In this document: positions 48,838-58,014 of the stretch, in pieces | Layout of the letters: each line of letters starts with the position of its first letter | Position numbering within the stretch: position 1 is the stretch's first letter | Assembly (NCBI RefSeq): GCF_001634285.1 | Contig: NZ_CP015438.1 | Span: forward strand, 1,066,001 to 1,130,000 | Direction: 5' to 3' | Origin: Anoxybacillus amylolyticus | GTDB lineage: Bacteria > Bacillota > Bacilli > Bacillales > Anoxybacillaceae | Length of the DNA: 64,000 bases | Made by a program: the position numbers and the translations under genes | Notes under the pieces: model-generated | Told to the model about the DNA's origin: nothing | The model's input: the letters and a program-made list of their open reading frames with translations, nothing else | The model's database searches: none

Positions 48838-49438
48838 AGGAATAATATGTGTTTAATATTTTCTCGACATACGCTTTTGTTTCGCGAAACGGTGGAATTC
48901 CTCCGTAACGATCTACATTTCCTGGCCCGGCATTGTACGCAGCGAGCGCAAGTTCTAGATCGCCATCGTATCGGTCGAGCAACTGGCGTAAATATTTCGT
49001 TCCGCCTTCAATATTTTGAGCTGGGTCAAACACATTCGCGACGCCAAGCATTTTCGCGGTGCTTGGCATGAGTTGCATTAAGCCTGCAGCGCCTACGCGA
49101 CTAACAGCGTTTGTACGGAAATTGGACTCATGGCGAATAACAGCTTTAATAAGCTGTGGGTCGATATCATATTTTTCGGCTGTTTTTTCAATGATGTCAT
49201 CGAGCGATTTTGTAGCTAGTGGCACTGCTTTCAGTTCGTTTGGACCATAGGCTGCTTCAAACGGCATTGATGAAATGCTCGGATTTTCTTGTTTTTCCAT
49301 GGAAGAAAGTGAAAATTTTGTTAATAACTCTTGGAAAGACGTCCCTTCCTCAAACCATTGGCTTGGCGGTGACGGCTGATTAGAAAAAGACCGAAGCGCC
49401 TGAAGTTCCATCCACATTTTTACTTGTTGAATGTTCAC
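48836..49438 (-). CDS. cwlQ: Lytic transglycosylase CwlQ (YjbJ)
   Basis: Cuts the glycan strands of peptidoglycan. SLT domain with catalytic Glu in [15 protein letters not shown], then GLMQLMP and [12 protein letters not shown]. 200 residues; about 90 N-terminal residues are variable, and there is no clear signal peptide, as in B. subtilis YjbJ. Overlaps yjbK by four bases. Confidence 0.92.
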   Translation of the reverse strand: MNIQQVKMWMELQALRSFSNQPSPPSQWFEEGTSFQELLTKFSLSSMEKQENPSISSMPFEAAYGPNELKAVPLATKSLDDIIEKTAEKYDIDPQLIKAVIRHESNFRTNAVSRVGAAGLMQLMPSTAKMLGVANVFDPAQNIEGGTKYLRQLLDRYDGDLELALAAYNAGPGNVDRYGGIPPFRETKAYVEKILNTYYS

Positions 49439-50025
49439 CGTTGTCCCTCCGCTTCATATTTTTTCGCATAAAACCGCTTTATTTTGTTTTTCGTTGGACG
49501 AATAGGAATATTCATTGTAGTAAGTAACCGCTCAAATATCGCTTTTCCACCCACACGATCAGTCGTTTCATATTCAACTTCATAGTCTTCCGTTTGCAAA
49601 TAGAGGCTATGGTCAAGCACAAGCAGACCACTTTCATACGGGATTTGCGCACGATGTGTCGCGAGCGTTCCGAAATAGCGCAACGTGTCCGGCACTACAC
49701 CGAGCGATTGCAGCATCGTTTTTATTCCTAAAGGAAAAGTAGCCGAATTTGTCAATAACGACTGCGCTTCTTCTGTTGTGAGCGGCTCGTGTGTTTCTAA
49801 TACTCCTTCCTCAATCGTCTGTTTTAACGTCAACGTGCACGTATTTTGTTTCACGCGAATACGCAACGCCGCCCCTTTTGCTTTTAACGAAAACATTGGT
49901 GTATCAAAATAATGGTTTTCTTGATACAAAAAAGCGTCGTCGTCGATGTGAAACGCTTGCTTCATACGTAAAAACTCATCTTTTGTCAACATATTTTTAA
50001 ATTCAATTTCTACTTCTTGTTTCAT
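49435..50025 (-). CDS. yjbK: CYTH domain protein YjbK
   Basis: Triphosphate-tunnel protein with the EVEIEFK (ExExK) signature at the start and alternating basic/acidic strands (LRIRVKQ, LTLKQ, EVEYE). Members act on inorganic or organic triphosphates. 196 residues. GGGAAGGAG before ATG 50025; the upstream in-frame ATG at 50094 is not supported. Next to relQ on the other strand, so a link to nucleotide signalling is possible but unproved. Confidence 0.9.
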   Translation of the reverse strand: MKQEVEIEFKNMLTKDEFLRMKQAFHIDDDAFLYQENHYFDTPMFSLKAKGAALRIRVKQNTCTLTLKQTIEEGVLETHEPLTTEEAQSLLTNSATFPLGIKTMLQSLGVVPDTLRYFGTLATHRAQIPYESGLLVLDHSLYLQTEDYEVEYETTDRVGGKAIFERLLTTMNIPIRPTKNKIKRFYAKKYEAEGQR

Positions 50026-50149
50026 CGCTCTAACTCCTTCCCTTACATTTATTATGAAATGTTTCCGATAGAATAGCAATGGTTTATTATGCATAGGTTG
50101 GGTATGGTAAAATAGAAGCTGGATTGTTTGATGGGAAGGAGATTATGCG

Positions 50150-50524
50150 ATGCGAAAAACGATACGAATTACTAGAACAGAAAAACGGGGCAATGAGCTT
50201 TGGTTAGTGAGTGATATTCCATCATTTTCAACAGAAGGAGCTGTCCCAAAATGCTACATGCTTGTCAATTCAGATGAACAAGCGTTTGTTTATATAATAG
50301 AGAAGGGCGATGAGTTTGTGTACGTGTCCATTCCACAGCCGTGCTGGAAGGAAATAAAAGAAGTGCTTACAGAGCCGTTGACGGTCTGGCTACGAGCTGG
50401 AACGAATGAGCTTGAACTCATTGGATTTTCCGAAGAGCTTGCGTATTTAATTGACAATATTGCAGGAAATGCGAACTACGGTGAAGAAATGGAGAAAGCG
50501 GTAAAAGAGACGTTTCTTACATAA
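50150..50524 (+). CDS. yjbL: UPF0738 family protein YjbL
   Basis: 124 residues, soluble, beta-rich, of the UPF0738 (YjbL) family; function unknown. GGGAAGGAGATTATGCG precedes the ATG. First of a run yjbL-relQ-NAD kinase-rluD-like with small gaps. Confidence 0.87.
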   Translation: MRKTIRITRTEKRGNELWLVSDIPSFSTEGAVPKCYMLVNSDEQAFVYIIEKGDEFVYVSIPQPCWKEIKEVLTEPLTVWLRAGTNELELIGFSEELAYLIDNIAGNANYGEEMEKAVKETFLT

Positions 50525-50541
50525 TCGGTGGTGGTGGGAAT

Positions 50542-51180
50542 ATGGTAAAGCATTGGGATTTATTTTTAGCTCCGTATAAACAGGCAGTGGAAGAGTTAAA
50601 AGTAAAATTAAAGGGGATGCGGGCTCAATTTGAAATGCAAGGTCTTCATTCCCCAATTGAATTTGTGACGGGAAGAGTTAAACCAATTGCAAGCATTCTT
50701 GATAAAGCGCAAAAGAAAAATATCCCGCTTGATCAGCTAGAAGAAAAAATGCAAGATATCGCGGGCATTCGTATGATGTGCCAATTTGTTGATGATATAA
50801 AAACGGTCGTCGAACTATTGCGCCGGCGCAAAGACTTCGAAATCGTGGAAGAGCGGGATTATATTACGCAAAAAAAAGACAGTGGTTATCGCTCGTACCA
50901 TGTCGTCATTCGTTATCCGGTGCAAACGATTGATGGAGAGAAAAACATTTTAGCGGAAATTCAAATTCGTACGCTAGCGATGAATTTTTGGGCAACCATT
51001 GAACATTCTTTAAATTATAAATATAGCGGCCGCTTTCCAGAAGATATTAAAGCTCGCCTCCAACGAGCAGCGGAGGCAGCATATCTTTTAGATGAAGAAA
51101 TGTCGAAAATCCGTTTCGAAATTCAAGAGGCGCAAGCAGTCTTTTCACGAAAACAAGAAGCAAAAGGGGACGAAAGATGA
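50542..51180 (+). CDS. relQ: Small alarmone synthetase RelQ (YjbM/SasB)
   Basis: Makes (p)ppGpp from ATP and [21 protein letters not shown] and [24 protein letters not shown] are the synthetase blocks; no hydrolase domain is present. 212 residues. GGTGGTGGGAAT before the ATG. Overlaps the NAD kinase gene by four bases. Confidence 0.94.
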   Translation: MVKHWDLFLAPYKQAVEELKVKLKGMRAQFEMQGLHSPIEFVTGRVKPIASILDKAQKKNIPLDQLEEKMQDIAGIRMMCQFVDDIKTVVELLRRRKDFEIVEERDYITQKKDSGYRSYHVVIRYPVQTIDGEKNILAEIQIRTLAMNFWATIEHSLNYKYSGRFPEDIKARLQRAAEAAYLLDEEMSKIRFEIQEAQAVFSRKQEAKGDER

Positions 51181-51992
51181 GGGAGAAACAACAACCATTA
51201 AAATTTGCCGTTACTTCCAAAGGGGACGCCACTTCTAATTCACTCATGCAAAAAATAAAAAACTACTTAATCGATTTTGGGCTTATTTACGATGAAGACG
51301 GACCGGACATTGTCATTTCTGTTGGCGGAGATGGAACGCTATTGTATGCGTTCCACCGCTATTGCCGCCGGTTGGACAAGACGGCGTTTGTCGGGGTGCA
51401 TACTGGGCACTTAGGATTTTATGCTGATTGGGTGCCAGAAGAAATTGAAAAGTTAGTCATTGCGATTGCTAAAACCCCATATCAAATCGTCGAATACCCG
51501 TTGCTTGAAGTGATTATTCGTTACGTAAGCGGCGGAAAAGAGGCGCGCTATCTAGCGCTGAACGAATGTACGGTGAAGAGCGTTAGCGGCACATTAGTGA
51601 TGGATGTAGAAATTAAAGGGGAATTGTTTGAAACGTTTCGTGGCGATGGTCTTTGTGTATCCACTCCTTCCGGAAGCACGGCTTATAATAAAGCATTGGG
51701 AGGAGCGATTTTGCATCCGTCATTAGAGGCGATTCAAGTAGCGGAGATGGCCTCAATCAATAATCGTGTGTTCCGGACGATTGGTTCCCCGCTCATTCTT
51801 CCGGCGCACCATACGTGCATGTTAAAGCCGGTAAATCAAGTCGATTTTCACGTTTCTGTTGACCATTTATCGCTGCTTCATAAAGACGTGAAATCGATTC
51901 AATTTCGCGTCGCAGACGAAAAAATCCGCTTCGCCCGTTTCCGTCCGTTCCCGTTTTGGAAACGAGTGCGCGATTCGTTTATCGCAGACTAA
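51177..51992 (+). CDS. nadK: NAD kinase
   Basis: Phosphorylates NAD to [21 protein letters not shown] holds the GGDG catalytic motif; [17 protein letters not shown] binds NAD. 271 residues (B. subtilis YjbN/NadF). Start overlaps relQ stop (ATGA). Confidence 0.94.
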   Translation: MREKQQPLKFAVTSKGDATSNSLMQKIKNYLIDFGLIYDEDGPDIVISVGGDGTLLYAFHRYCRRLDKTAFVGVHTGHLGFYADWVPEEIEKLVIAIAKTPYQIVEYPLLEVIIRYVSGGKEARYLALNECTVKSVSGTLVMDVEIKGELFETFRGDGLCVSTPSGSTAYNKALGGAILHPSLEAIQVAEMASINNRVFRTIGSPLILPAHHTCMLKPVNQVDFHVSVDHLSLLHKDVKSIQFRVADEKIRFARFRPFPFWKRVRDSFIAD

Positions 51993-52009
51993 AAAGAAGG
52001 ATGGCAGAC

Positions 52010-52915
52010 ATGTTGAAGCGGTTTACATTGCAATGGACGATAGGGGAAAAAGAAGACGGAAAGCTCGTCCGTGATTTTTTAAAAGAGCAACAAATTTCTC
52101 GGACGGCATTGACCGATATTAAGTTTCATGGTGGAGCGATAGAAGTAGATGGAAAAGGAGTTACTGTCCGCCATCTTCTGCGGCGAGGTGAGACGTTGAC
52201 TGTGTTTTTTCCGCCGGAAGAACGAAGCGAAGACATGAAGCCAGAGCCGCTCCCGTTAGAAATCATATATGAAGATGAGTACGTATTAGTGGTGAATAAA
52301 CCTCCTCATATGGCGACGATTCCGTCACGTGAACATCGAAATGGGACTTTAGCCAATGCGTTGTTACATCATTTTGATGCCCAGCAACTATCATCTACCG
52401 TTCATATTGTCACACGGCTTGACCGTGATACGTCAGGTCTTGTGCTTGTTGCGAAACATCGTCATGTGCATCATTTATTGACTGAATGGCAAAAGCGCGG
52501 ACACGTAAAGCGGCAGTACGAAGCGATTTGTCAAGGCATCATTCATAAAGAAGGTGGAACAATCGACGCGCCAATCGGGAGAAAAGAAGACAGCATTATG
52601 GAGCGGGAAGTTCGCGCAGATGGACAGCGGGCGGTGACGCATTTTCGCGTATTGGCTCGCTTCAAGACATATACGCATGTGGCGTTAGAATTAGAAACAG
52701 GAAGGACGCATCAAATTCGCGTCCATCTCGCGCATTTAGGTCACCCATTACTGGGGGACGATTTGTATGGAGGGAGCCGCACGTTAATCGCACGGCAAGC
52801 CCTCCATAGTAAAGTGCTCACCTTTTATCATCCGTTCCATCACCAAACATATCGCTTCGAAAGTTCGCTTCCTGAGGATATGCAATTATTAGTAAACGGG
52901 CCACCTCATTCGTGA
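52010..52915 (+). CDS. RluA/RluD-family pseudouridine synthase (YjbO)
   Basis: Turns uridines of rRNA into pseudouridine. Catalytic block [17 protein letters not shown], and an S4-like start ([19 protein letters not shown]). 301 residues. ATG 52010 has AGAAGG nine bases upstream; ATG 52001 is too close to it. Target site unknown. The last ten bases overlap the end of prpE on the other strand. Confidence 0.92.
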   Translation: MLKRFTLQWTIGEKEDGKLVRDFLKEQQISRTALTDIKFHGGAIEVDGKGVTVRHLLRRGETLTVFFPPEERSEDMKPEPLPLEIIYEDEYVLVVNKPPHMATIPSREHRNGTLANALLHHFDAQQLSSTVHIVTRLDRDTSGLVLVAKHRHVHHLLTEWQKRGHVKRQYEAICQGIIHKEGGTIDAPIGRKEDSIMEREVRADGQRAVTHFRVLARFKTYTHVALELETGRTHQIRVHLAHLGHPLLGDDLYGGSRTLIARQALHSKVLTFYHPFHHQTYRFESSLPEDMQLLVNGPPHS

Positions 52916-52926
52916 GCCCGTTTTTC
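52898..52926. terminator. Terminator lying inside two coding ends
   Basis: AACGGGC pairs with GCCCGTT, then TTT. The stem spans the last codons of the rluD-like gene and of prpE, which overlap tail to tail. Confidence 0.7.
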
Positions 52927-53661
52927 GCCAAATGATTGAAACTTTTCTGGTACGTATGGCATCGATGAAGGTATCGAAACCGTCTCCATTTCCGGATAGC
53001 GAAGCGCAGTTAGCGAGCCACCGAAGACACAACCTGTATCGATATTAACGGTTCGGTTGACAAACCGTGGCGCTTGGACAGGGGTATGACCGTATACGAT
53101 CCATGCCATCCCATGGTAATGTTTCGCCCAATCGCGACGGACAGGCGTACCGTCCGGATTCGTTTCCCCAGTAATATCTCCGTACAAGACGAACGTCTGT
53201 ACTTTTTTGTCACGTCTGCCGATATATTGTTGACGAATGCCGGCATGGGCGATAATGACCTTTCCATCGTCTAGGCGTGCATATAATGGTGCCTGTTCAT
53301 AAAGCGTAATAAATTTTGTTTTGATGACCTCCTGTTCTGCTGGCGATAACGCTTCGTATTCTGCCACCGTCGTTTCAAGCCCGTGTGTAATTTGCACGTT
53401 TCGTCCAAGAAAAAAACGGTACAACTTATTGCAATGATTTCCAGGTACGTAGTAACCCAGTTCGTTTTCGACAAGCGAATAAACAGTCTCGATCGTTTGC
53501 AACGACTGTGGGCCGCGATCGGTTAAATCGCCGACAAATCCGAGTTTCCGACCTTTTGGGTGAATCGGAATGCCGCTTTCCCATTTGTAGCCTAGCGTTT
53601 TCGTCAATGCGACAAACTCGGCATAACAGCCGTGAATATCACCGATGATGTCAATGTTCAT
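52906..53661 (-). CDS. prpE: Bis(5'-nucleosyl)-tetraphosphatase PrpE
   Basis: Metallo-phosphoesterase that splits Ap4A-type dinucleotides. Motifs in order: GDIHG (residues 7-11), [16 protein letters not shown], and later YGHTP and DTGCVFGG. 251 residues. In B. subtilis PrpE affects spore germination. GCAGGTGAGAAA before the ATG. Confidence 0.93.
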   Translation of the reverse strand: MNIDIIGDIHGCYAEFVALTKTLGYKWESGIPIHPKGRKLGFVGDLTDRGPQSLQTIETVYSLVENELGYYVPGNHCNKLYRFFLGRNVQITHGLETTVAEYEALSPAEQEVIKTKFITLYEQAPLYARLDDGKVIIAHAGIRQQYIGRRDKKVQTFVLYGDITGETNPDGTPVRRDWAKHYHGMAWIVYGHTPVQAPRFVNRTVNIDTGCVFGGSLTALRYPEMETVSIPSSMPYVPEKFQSFGEKRAHE

Positions 53662-53707
53662 TTTCTCACCTGCTTCTACTTTTTACGATGTCACCGTAAC
53701 ACGCGGT

Positions 53708-54883
53708 TTATTCGTCTGAAGAAAACATAAATTTTTTCGTGCGGGAACGGACGTTTAGGACGAGACCAATCGCCAACATATACGTCGCCAATGAACTTCC
53801 TCCGTAGCTAACAAACGGAAGTGGTAGACCAGTTATTGGAAGTAACCCAATCGTCATTCCAACGTTTTGGAACACTTGAAACGTAATCATGCCGATGACG
53901 CCGGCGCATAAGTAGCTGCCATATACGTCATGGCTTTCGAGCGCGATATGAATCATTCGGTAGACGAGCAAGAAAAAGAGCGAAACGACAATACTAGCAC
54001 CAACAAACCCAAACTGTTCAGCGATAATGCCAAAAATAAAGTCGGTATGCGCTTCTGGCAAATAGACATCTAAATTTTTATATCCTTTGCCGTACATCTC
54101 TCCTGATCCGATCGCTAAGAGGGAGCGAATAAGCTGGAATCCTTGCTCGTTCGAGTATTCGTATGGCGCTAGCCAACCGTAAAATCGGTCGAGCTGATAT
54201 TCTTTCAAAATATATTTATGAAAAAAGTCAGGAAATTGAAAGAAAATAAATACGAGCACAGAAGCTGCAAATACGCCACTGAATAAAATGCCTAAAATAA
54301 TGCGCCAACGAATGCCGGATACAAGTACGAGCGAAGCGGCAATGGCCATATACACCATCGACATTCCCATGTCCGGTTGACGAATTAATAGAAATAGTGG
54401 TGGAGCTAGCGCGAGTGCGATTTTTCCTAATAATTTAAAATCGTCTTCAACCGTCGGCTCGAGGTATTTTTCACGATGGTTCACGATAATTCGACTAATG
54501 ACAATAATCATAAAAATTTTCATTAATTCGGATGGCTGAAAATTTCCTGCTCCTGGGATGGAATACCAGCTCGTTGCCCCTTTGATCGTCACCGTCCCAG
54601 GAACGTTTAGTTCAAGTCCGAGCAGTAACACCATGCCAAAACCGTATAAATACCATGCCATATGGAAAAGGCGGTCGTAATCCACTAACATGGTGATGGC
54701 GATAACGCCGGCGCCAATAACATACCATTGCAGTTGTTTAGCCACAAAGTTAATGTGTTGCAATTTTTCCGGTAAAGACGGTTGGGCGCTATGAATCGCA
54801 ATCGCGCTGACGACTGCAATTAAAAATAAAAGAAATAGTAAATGGTAGTCTAGCTTTTGTTGCGGAAATTTATCTTGTTCCAT
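53708..54883 (-). CDS. rodA: SEDS-family peptidoglycan glycosyltransferase, RodA-like
   Basis: Membrane enzyme that polymerises lipid II, with about ten helices. IKGATSWYSIPGAGNFQPSELMK, AHTDFIFGIIAEQFG and PITGLPLPFVSYGGSS are SEDS marks. 391 residues, the size of RodA. RodA versus FtsW or SpoVE cannot be settled from sequence alone; the PGAGNFQPSE form favours RodA. Its place between prpE and fabI differs from B. subtilis. Confidence 0.87.
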   Translation of the reverse strand: MEQDKFPQQKLDYHLLFLLFLIAVVSAIAIHSAQPSLPEKLQHINFVAKQLQWYVIGAGVIAITMLVDYDRLFHMAWYLYGFGMVLLLGLELNVPGTVTIKGATSWYSIPGAGNFQPSELMKIFMIIVISRIIVNHREKYLEPTVEDDFKLLGKIALALAPPLFLLIRQPDMGMSMVYMAIAASLVLVSGIRWRIILGILFSGVFAASVLVFIFFQFPDFFHKYILKEYQLDRFYGWLAPYEYSNEQGFQLIRSLLAIGSGEMYGKGYKNLDVYLPEAHTDFIFGIIAEQFGFVGASIVVSLFFLLVYRMIHIALESHDVYGSYLCAGVIGMITFQVFQNVGMTIGLLPITGLPLPFVSYGGSSLATYMLAIGLVLNVRSRTKKFMFSSDE

Positions 54884-55025
54884 TGTTCATTTCACTCCAT
54901 TATAAAAAACTCCACATATTCATATTAGCCAATTCCATTATTTTTGCAAAGGAAACGGTGAAAATCAAGTCGAAAAATTTTGGCGGTAGTCGAGAAATGT
55001 TATTTTGCCATTTGCATTTTTTTGT

Positions 55026-55052
55026 TATAATAAAATTAATACTTGGTACTAA
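55026..55052 (+). promoter_or_regulatory. fabI promoter with FapR operator
   Basis: TATAAT at 55026-55031 is the -10; TTAATACTTGGTACTAA at 55036-55052 fits the FapR site in about 14 of 17 positions and covers the start point. Malonyl-CoA would relieve repression. Confidence 0.78.
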
Positions 55053-55091
55053 TAACAAATAATAAATGTGGACGATATAGGAGGAAGGCGA

Positions 55092-55868
55092 ATGACGTTA
55101 TCGTTAAAAGGACGCACGTATGTTGTAATGGGAGTAGCAAATAAACGAAGCATTGCATGGGGGATTGCTCGCTCCCTTCATGCCGCTGGGGCACGGCTTA
55201 TTTTTACTTATGCAGGAGAGCGATTTGCAGATGAAGTACGAAAATTAGTGGAAACGCTTGAAGATGATACGACGCTTGTTTTGCCGTGCGATGTGACAAA
55301 CGATGAAGAAATCGTTCGTTGTTTTGCGGAAATCAAAGAAAAAGTCGGCATCATTCATGGGATTGCACACTGCATCGCGTTTGCCAACAAAGATGACTTG
55401 AGCGGTGAATACATGAACGTCAGCCGTGACGGCTTTTTACTAGCACACAATATTAGCTCGTATTCGCTAACGGCAGTGGCGCGGGCAGCGAAAGAGTTAA
55501 TGACGGAAGGCGGAAGCATCGTCACGTTAACATATCTTGGCGGCGAGCGGGTTGTGCAAAACTATAACGTAATGGGGGTTGCAAAGGCGTCTTTAGATGC
55601 GAGCGTGAAATATTTAGCGAACGATTTAGGGAAATATGGTATTCGTGTCAACGCTATTTCTGCTGGACCAATCCGGACGCTATCTGCGAAAGGGGTTAGC
55701 GACTTTAACTCTATATTAAAAGAAATTGAAGAGCGCGCTCCACTTCGTCGGACGACGACACAAGAAGAGGTTGGGGATGCGGCGCTGTTCTTATTTAGCG
55801 ACTTATCACGCGGCATTACTGGTGAAATTATTCACGTCGATTCAGGGTATCACATTTTAGCTCGTTAA
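55092..55868 (+). CDS. fabI: Enoyl-ACP reductase FabI
   Basis: NADH-dependent last step of each fatty-acid elongation cycle. Short-chain dehydrogenase fold with the GVANKRSIAWGIA cofactor loop and the catalytic Tyr/Lys pair in YNVMGVAK. 258 residues, as in B. subtilis FabI. AGGAGGAAGG before ATG 55092. Confidence 0.96.
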   Translation: MTLSLKGRTYVVMGVANKRSIAWGIARSLHAAGARLIFTYAGERFADEVRKLVETLEDDTTLVLPCDVTNDEEIVRCFAEIKEKVGIIHGIAHCIAFANKDDLSGEYMNVSRDGFLLAHNISSYSLTAVARAAKELMTEGGSIVTLTYLGGERVVQNYNVMGVAKASLDASVKYLANDLGKYGIRVNAISAGPIRTLSAKGVSDFNSILKEIEERAPLRRTTTQEEVGDAALFLFSDLSRGITGEIIHVDSGYHILAR

Positions 55869-55873
55869 TAACC

Positions 55874-55911
55874 ATCACCTAACGGCAAGTTCCGTTAGGT
55901 GATTTTTTTGC
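55874..55911 (+). terminator. Terminator after fabI
   Basis: ATCACCTAACGG pairs exactly with CCGTTAGGTGAT, then TTTTTT. Confidence 0.88.
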
Positions 55912-55987
55912 CAAATGACGTAAACGAGTCGCTTTTGCCTAGTCGATGCATACATTATGGTATAGACGATGACGAGGAGGAGTAAAG

Positions 55988-56335
55988 ATGAAACAAAGCG
56001 TTCCGAACGAACCACTTCTTTATATTGTCCAGCCGAAACTAGAGCCGAAAACGTCATATATGCAACAGCTATTTCAAACGAAAAAAACAGCAAGTCGCAC
56101 AAGAGGGATGAAACAGTTTCAAGAAATGACCCTAGAAGAACAGGTGCAATTTTTAGTGAAACTCCCGCAGCAGCTCGCTACAAAATGCAAAATTGTTACG
56201 AAAAAAGGGGAGTATGAAGGCTTTATCGCCGAATATCGAAACGGACATATTAAATTTCAAATTGAAAAAGGGGAGAAAATTACAATTCCGTTTAAACAAG
56301 TAGAATCTGTTTCACTGATTGGGCTGAAAAGTTAA
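55988..56335 (+). CDS. cotO: Spore coat protein CotO (short form)
   Basis: Coat morphogenesis protein. The start PNEPLLYIVQPKLEP and the tail CKIVTKKGEYEGFIAEYRNGH...ITIPFKQVESVSLIGL match CotO (YjbX). Only 115 residues, about half of the B. subtilis form, since the charged middle is short. GACGAGGAGGAG precedes the ATG, and CATACATTA at 55949-55957 could be a sigma-K -10. Marks the start of the coat region. Confidence 0.82.
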   Translation: MKQSVPNEPLLYIVQPKLEPKTSYMQQLFQTKKTASRTRGMKQFQEMTLEEQVQFLVKLPQQLATKCKIVTKKGEYEGFIAEYRNGHIKFQIEKGEKITIPFKQVESVSLIGLKS

Positions 56336-56357
56336 CCATATTCTCTAGTCTTTGCTT

Positions 56358-56390
56358 CTGCCAGTGGTTAAGCTGGCAGAGTTTTTTATA
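56358..56390 (+). terminator. Terminator after cotO
   Basis: CTGCCAG pairs with CTGGCAG around TGGTTAAG, then AGTTTTTT. Confidence 0.78.
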
Positions 56391-56396
56391 CATATA

Positions 56397-56564
56397 CCTG
56401 AATCCGTGACAACTTCTTCTCATAAGTACCCAGAAATCCGATCATATTAAAGTTTTAGCTCATTTTTGTATATTCACCTATTGGGTGAAGGGCAACAAGT
56501 AAAATATTTGTTGATTTATTGCGCTTTCTCGGCAGCTTGCACGCGTTTTTATCACGGATTTAGG
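56397..56564. mobile_element. Miniature inverted-repeat element (168 bases) with ATATA duplication
   Basis: Ends CCTGAATCCGTGACAA (56397) and the complement of CCTAAATCCGTGATAA (to 56564) match in 14 of 16 positions. ATATA stands on both sides (56392-56396 and 56565-56569). No coding capacity. A hairpin TTCACC/GGTGAA lies inside. This looks like a MITE moved by a transposase encoded elsewhere; the parent family is unknown to me. Confidence 0.62.
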
Positions 56565-56650
56565 ATATAGAAAAAATGTCTTTCTTAGGATAGGCGTCTA
56601 TGCATCATGAAAAAAGAATCATATGTTGTTAGTAGTATTTCAGCACATGA

Positions 56651-56885
56651 GTGTTTATTATCCATTATTTTCTTAAAAAATATAGAATCATATGGATGGA
56701 CACGATCTTTTCTTCCTCTTTCCTCGAACAGGAACGCCGGTGGGCAAACGTCATTTGCCCGCAAAGCGCTCATTGTTCGAGAAGGGCATGAGGACATCAT
56801 GTCCAGTTGACAAGCGGAGCTTAGCTAACTAACTAAAGAAGAAAAGCTAGGTATTGTTCATTTGTTTGTAATGGTTAATCAACAC
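56651..56885. repeat. Miniature inverted-repeat element, long copy with structured insert
   Basis: Ends GTGTTTATTA and TAATCAACAC, as in the short copy at 7512-7610. Compared with it about 136 bases are extra (about 56695-56835). The extra part has stems CTCGAACA/TGTTCGAG (56723-56781), GGGCAAA/TTTGCCC (56742-56760) and GGACAT/ATGTCC (56792-56804), so it may fold as an RNA. Together with the 168-base element it fills the gap 56391-56917. Confidence 0.55.
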
Positions 56886-56917
56886 GCCTGACGTGCTATT
56901 TCAAAGGAGGGAATTGG

Positions 56918-58012
56918 GTGGAACGAACAACTATTGAACCATGGATTGTCGATGAAACGACCGATGAATTTTTTGTACCTGATTATATTGAAGAAATTGC
57001 CGAGGACGTGTTAAAGAGCTACGATTTATTAGTAAAAAGTCGGCAAGTGGTTACTACAAAGCCAGACAAAGGCGGAGCCATTTGGAAAATGGAAACAAAC
57101 GAAGGACCGAAAAGTTTAAAACTATTGCACCGCAGACCAACGAGGAGCTTATTTAGCCTAGGAGCCCAAGAGTATTTAGTTGAAGAGAAAGGAGCAAGAG
57201 TGCCGCCAATTATTAAAACAAAAGCGGGAGAGAACTATGTAGAAGCAGGGGGGAAATTATGGTTTGTTGCCGAATGGATTGAGCCGTTGACGCCGGTTAC
57301 GAAAGATTTAGAGGGAGCAAAACAGCTTTGTTACGCCCTTGGCGAGTTTCATCGCTTAAGCAAAGGCTATATGCCGCCAAAACAGGCGGAAGTTGCTTCT
57401 AGGGTGCGAAAGTGGCCAAAAAGCTACCAAAAAATGATGACGAAAATGGCGTGGTTTCGCAATATTGCTAAGGCGTATCACGAACTGCCCGCAAGCGCTT
57501 CTTTATCGGAAGTCGTTGATGAATTTTCCGAACAAGCAAAACGAGGGCTTGAACGGCTACATCAATCAAGCTACGACGAATTAAGTAAACTTGGCAATGC
57601 ATATTGGGGGCTTGTGCACCAAGACTACGGGTGGTCAAACGGACAGATGGGAAAAGACGGGATGTGGATTATTGATTTAGATGGGGTTGCGTTTGATTTG
57701 CCGATTCGTGACTTACGTAAGCTCATTAGCGGAACGATGGCTGATTTATACCGTTGGGATACTACATGGGTGCGAGAAATGATTAAGTCATACGATGAAG
57801 CGAATCCCCTTACGAAAGAGCTATATGAAATTTTGCTCATTGACTTAGCGATGCCGAATGAATTTTACAAAAATATAAAAGAAATCGTCTATGAGCCGGA
57901 ATTATTTCTTGGGGAACAAACGAAGTTGCTTATTCAAACGATTGTTGACACCGATCAGTCGAAATGGCCGGTATTAGAAGACATCCAAAACGATTGGAAA
58001 GGGAGGGGATAG
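56918..58012 (+). CDS. CotS-family spore coat protein (kinase-like fold)
   Basis: 364 residues of the CotS/CotI/YutH group, which shares the aminoglycoside-phosphotransferase fold. ALGEFHRLS, LVHQDYGWSN and WIIDLDGVAFDLPIRDL correspond to the catalytic and metal loops, and look largely kept, so some kinase activity is possible. GTG start at 56918, seven bases after AAAGGAGGG. Two bases before cotSA, as in B. subtilis where cotS and cotSA are paired. Whether it is CotS or CotI cannot be told here. Confidence 0.85.
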   Translation: MERTTIEPWIVDETTDEFFVPDYIEEIAEDVLKSYDLLVKSRQVVTTKPDKGGAIWKMETNEGPKSLKLLHRRPTRSLFSLGAQEYLVEEKGARVPPIIKTKAGENYVEAGGKLWFVAEWIEPLTPVTKDLEGAKQLCYALGEFHRLSKGYMPPKQAEVASRVRKWPKSYQKMMTKMAWFRNIAKAYHELPASASLSEVVDEFSEQAKRGLERLHQSSYDELSKLGNAYWGLVHQDYGWSNGQMGKDGMWIIDLDGVAFDLPIRDLRKLISGTMADLYRWDTTWVREMIKSYDEANPLTKELYEILLIDLAMPNEFYKNIKEIVYEPELFLGEQTKLLIQTIVDTDQSKWPVLEDIQNDWKGRG

Positions 58013-58014
58013 TC

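Noticed and set aside
56607-56810. 67-codon frame within the miniature element
   Set aside because: Runs through an element end and hairpins; no ribosome site.
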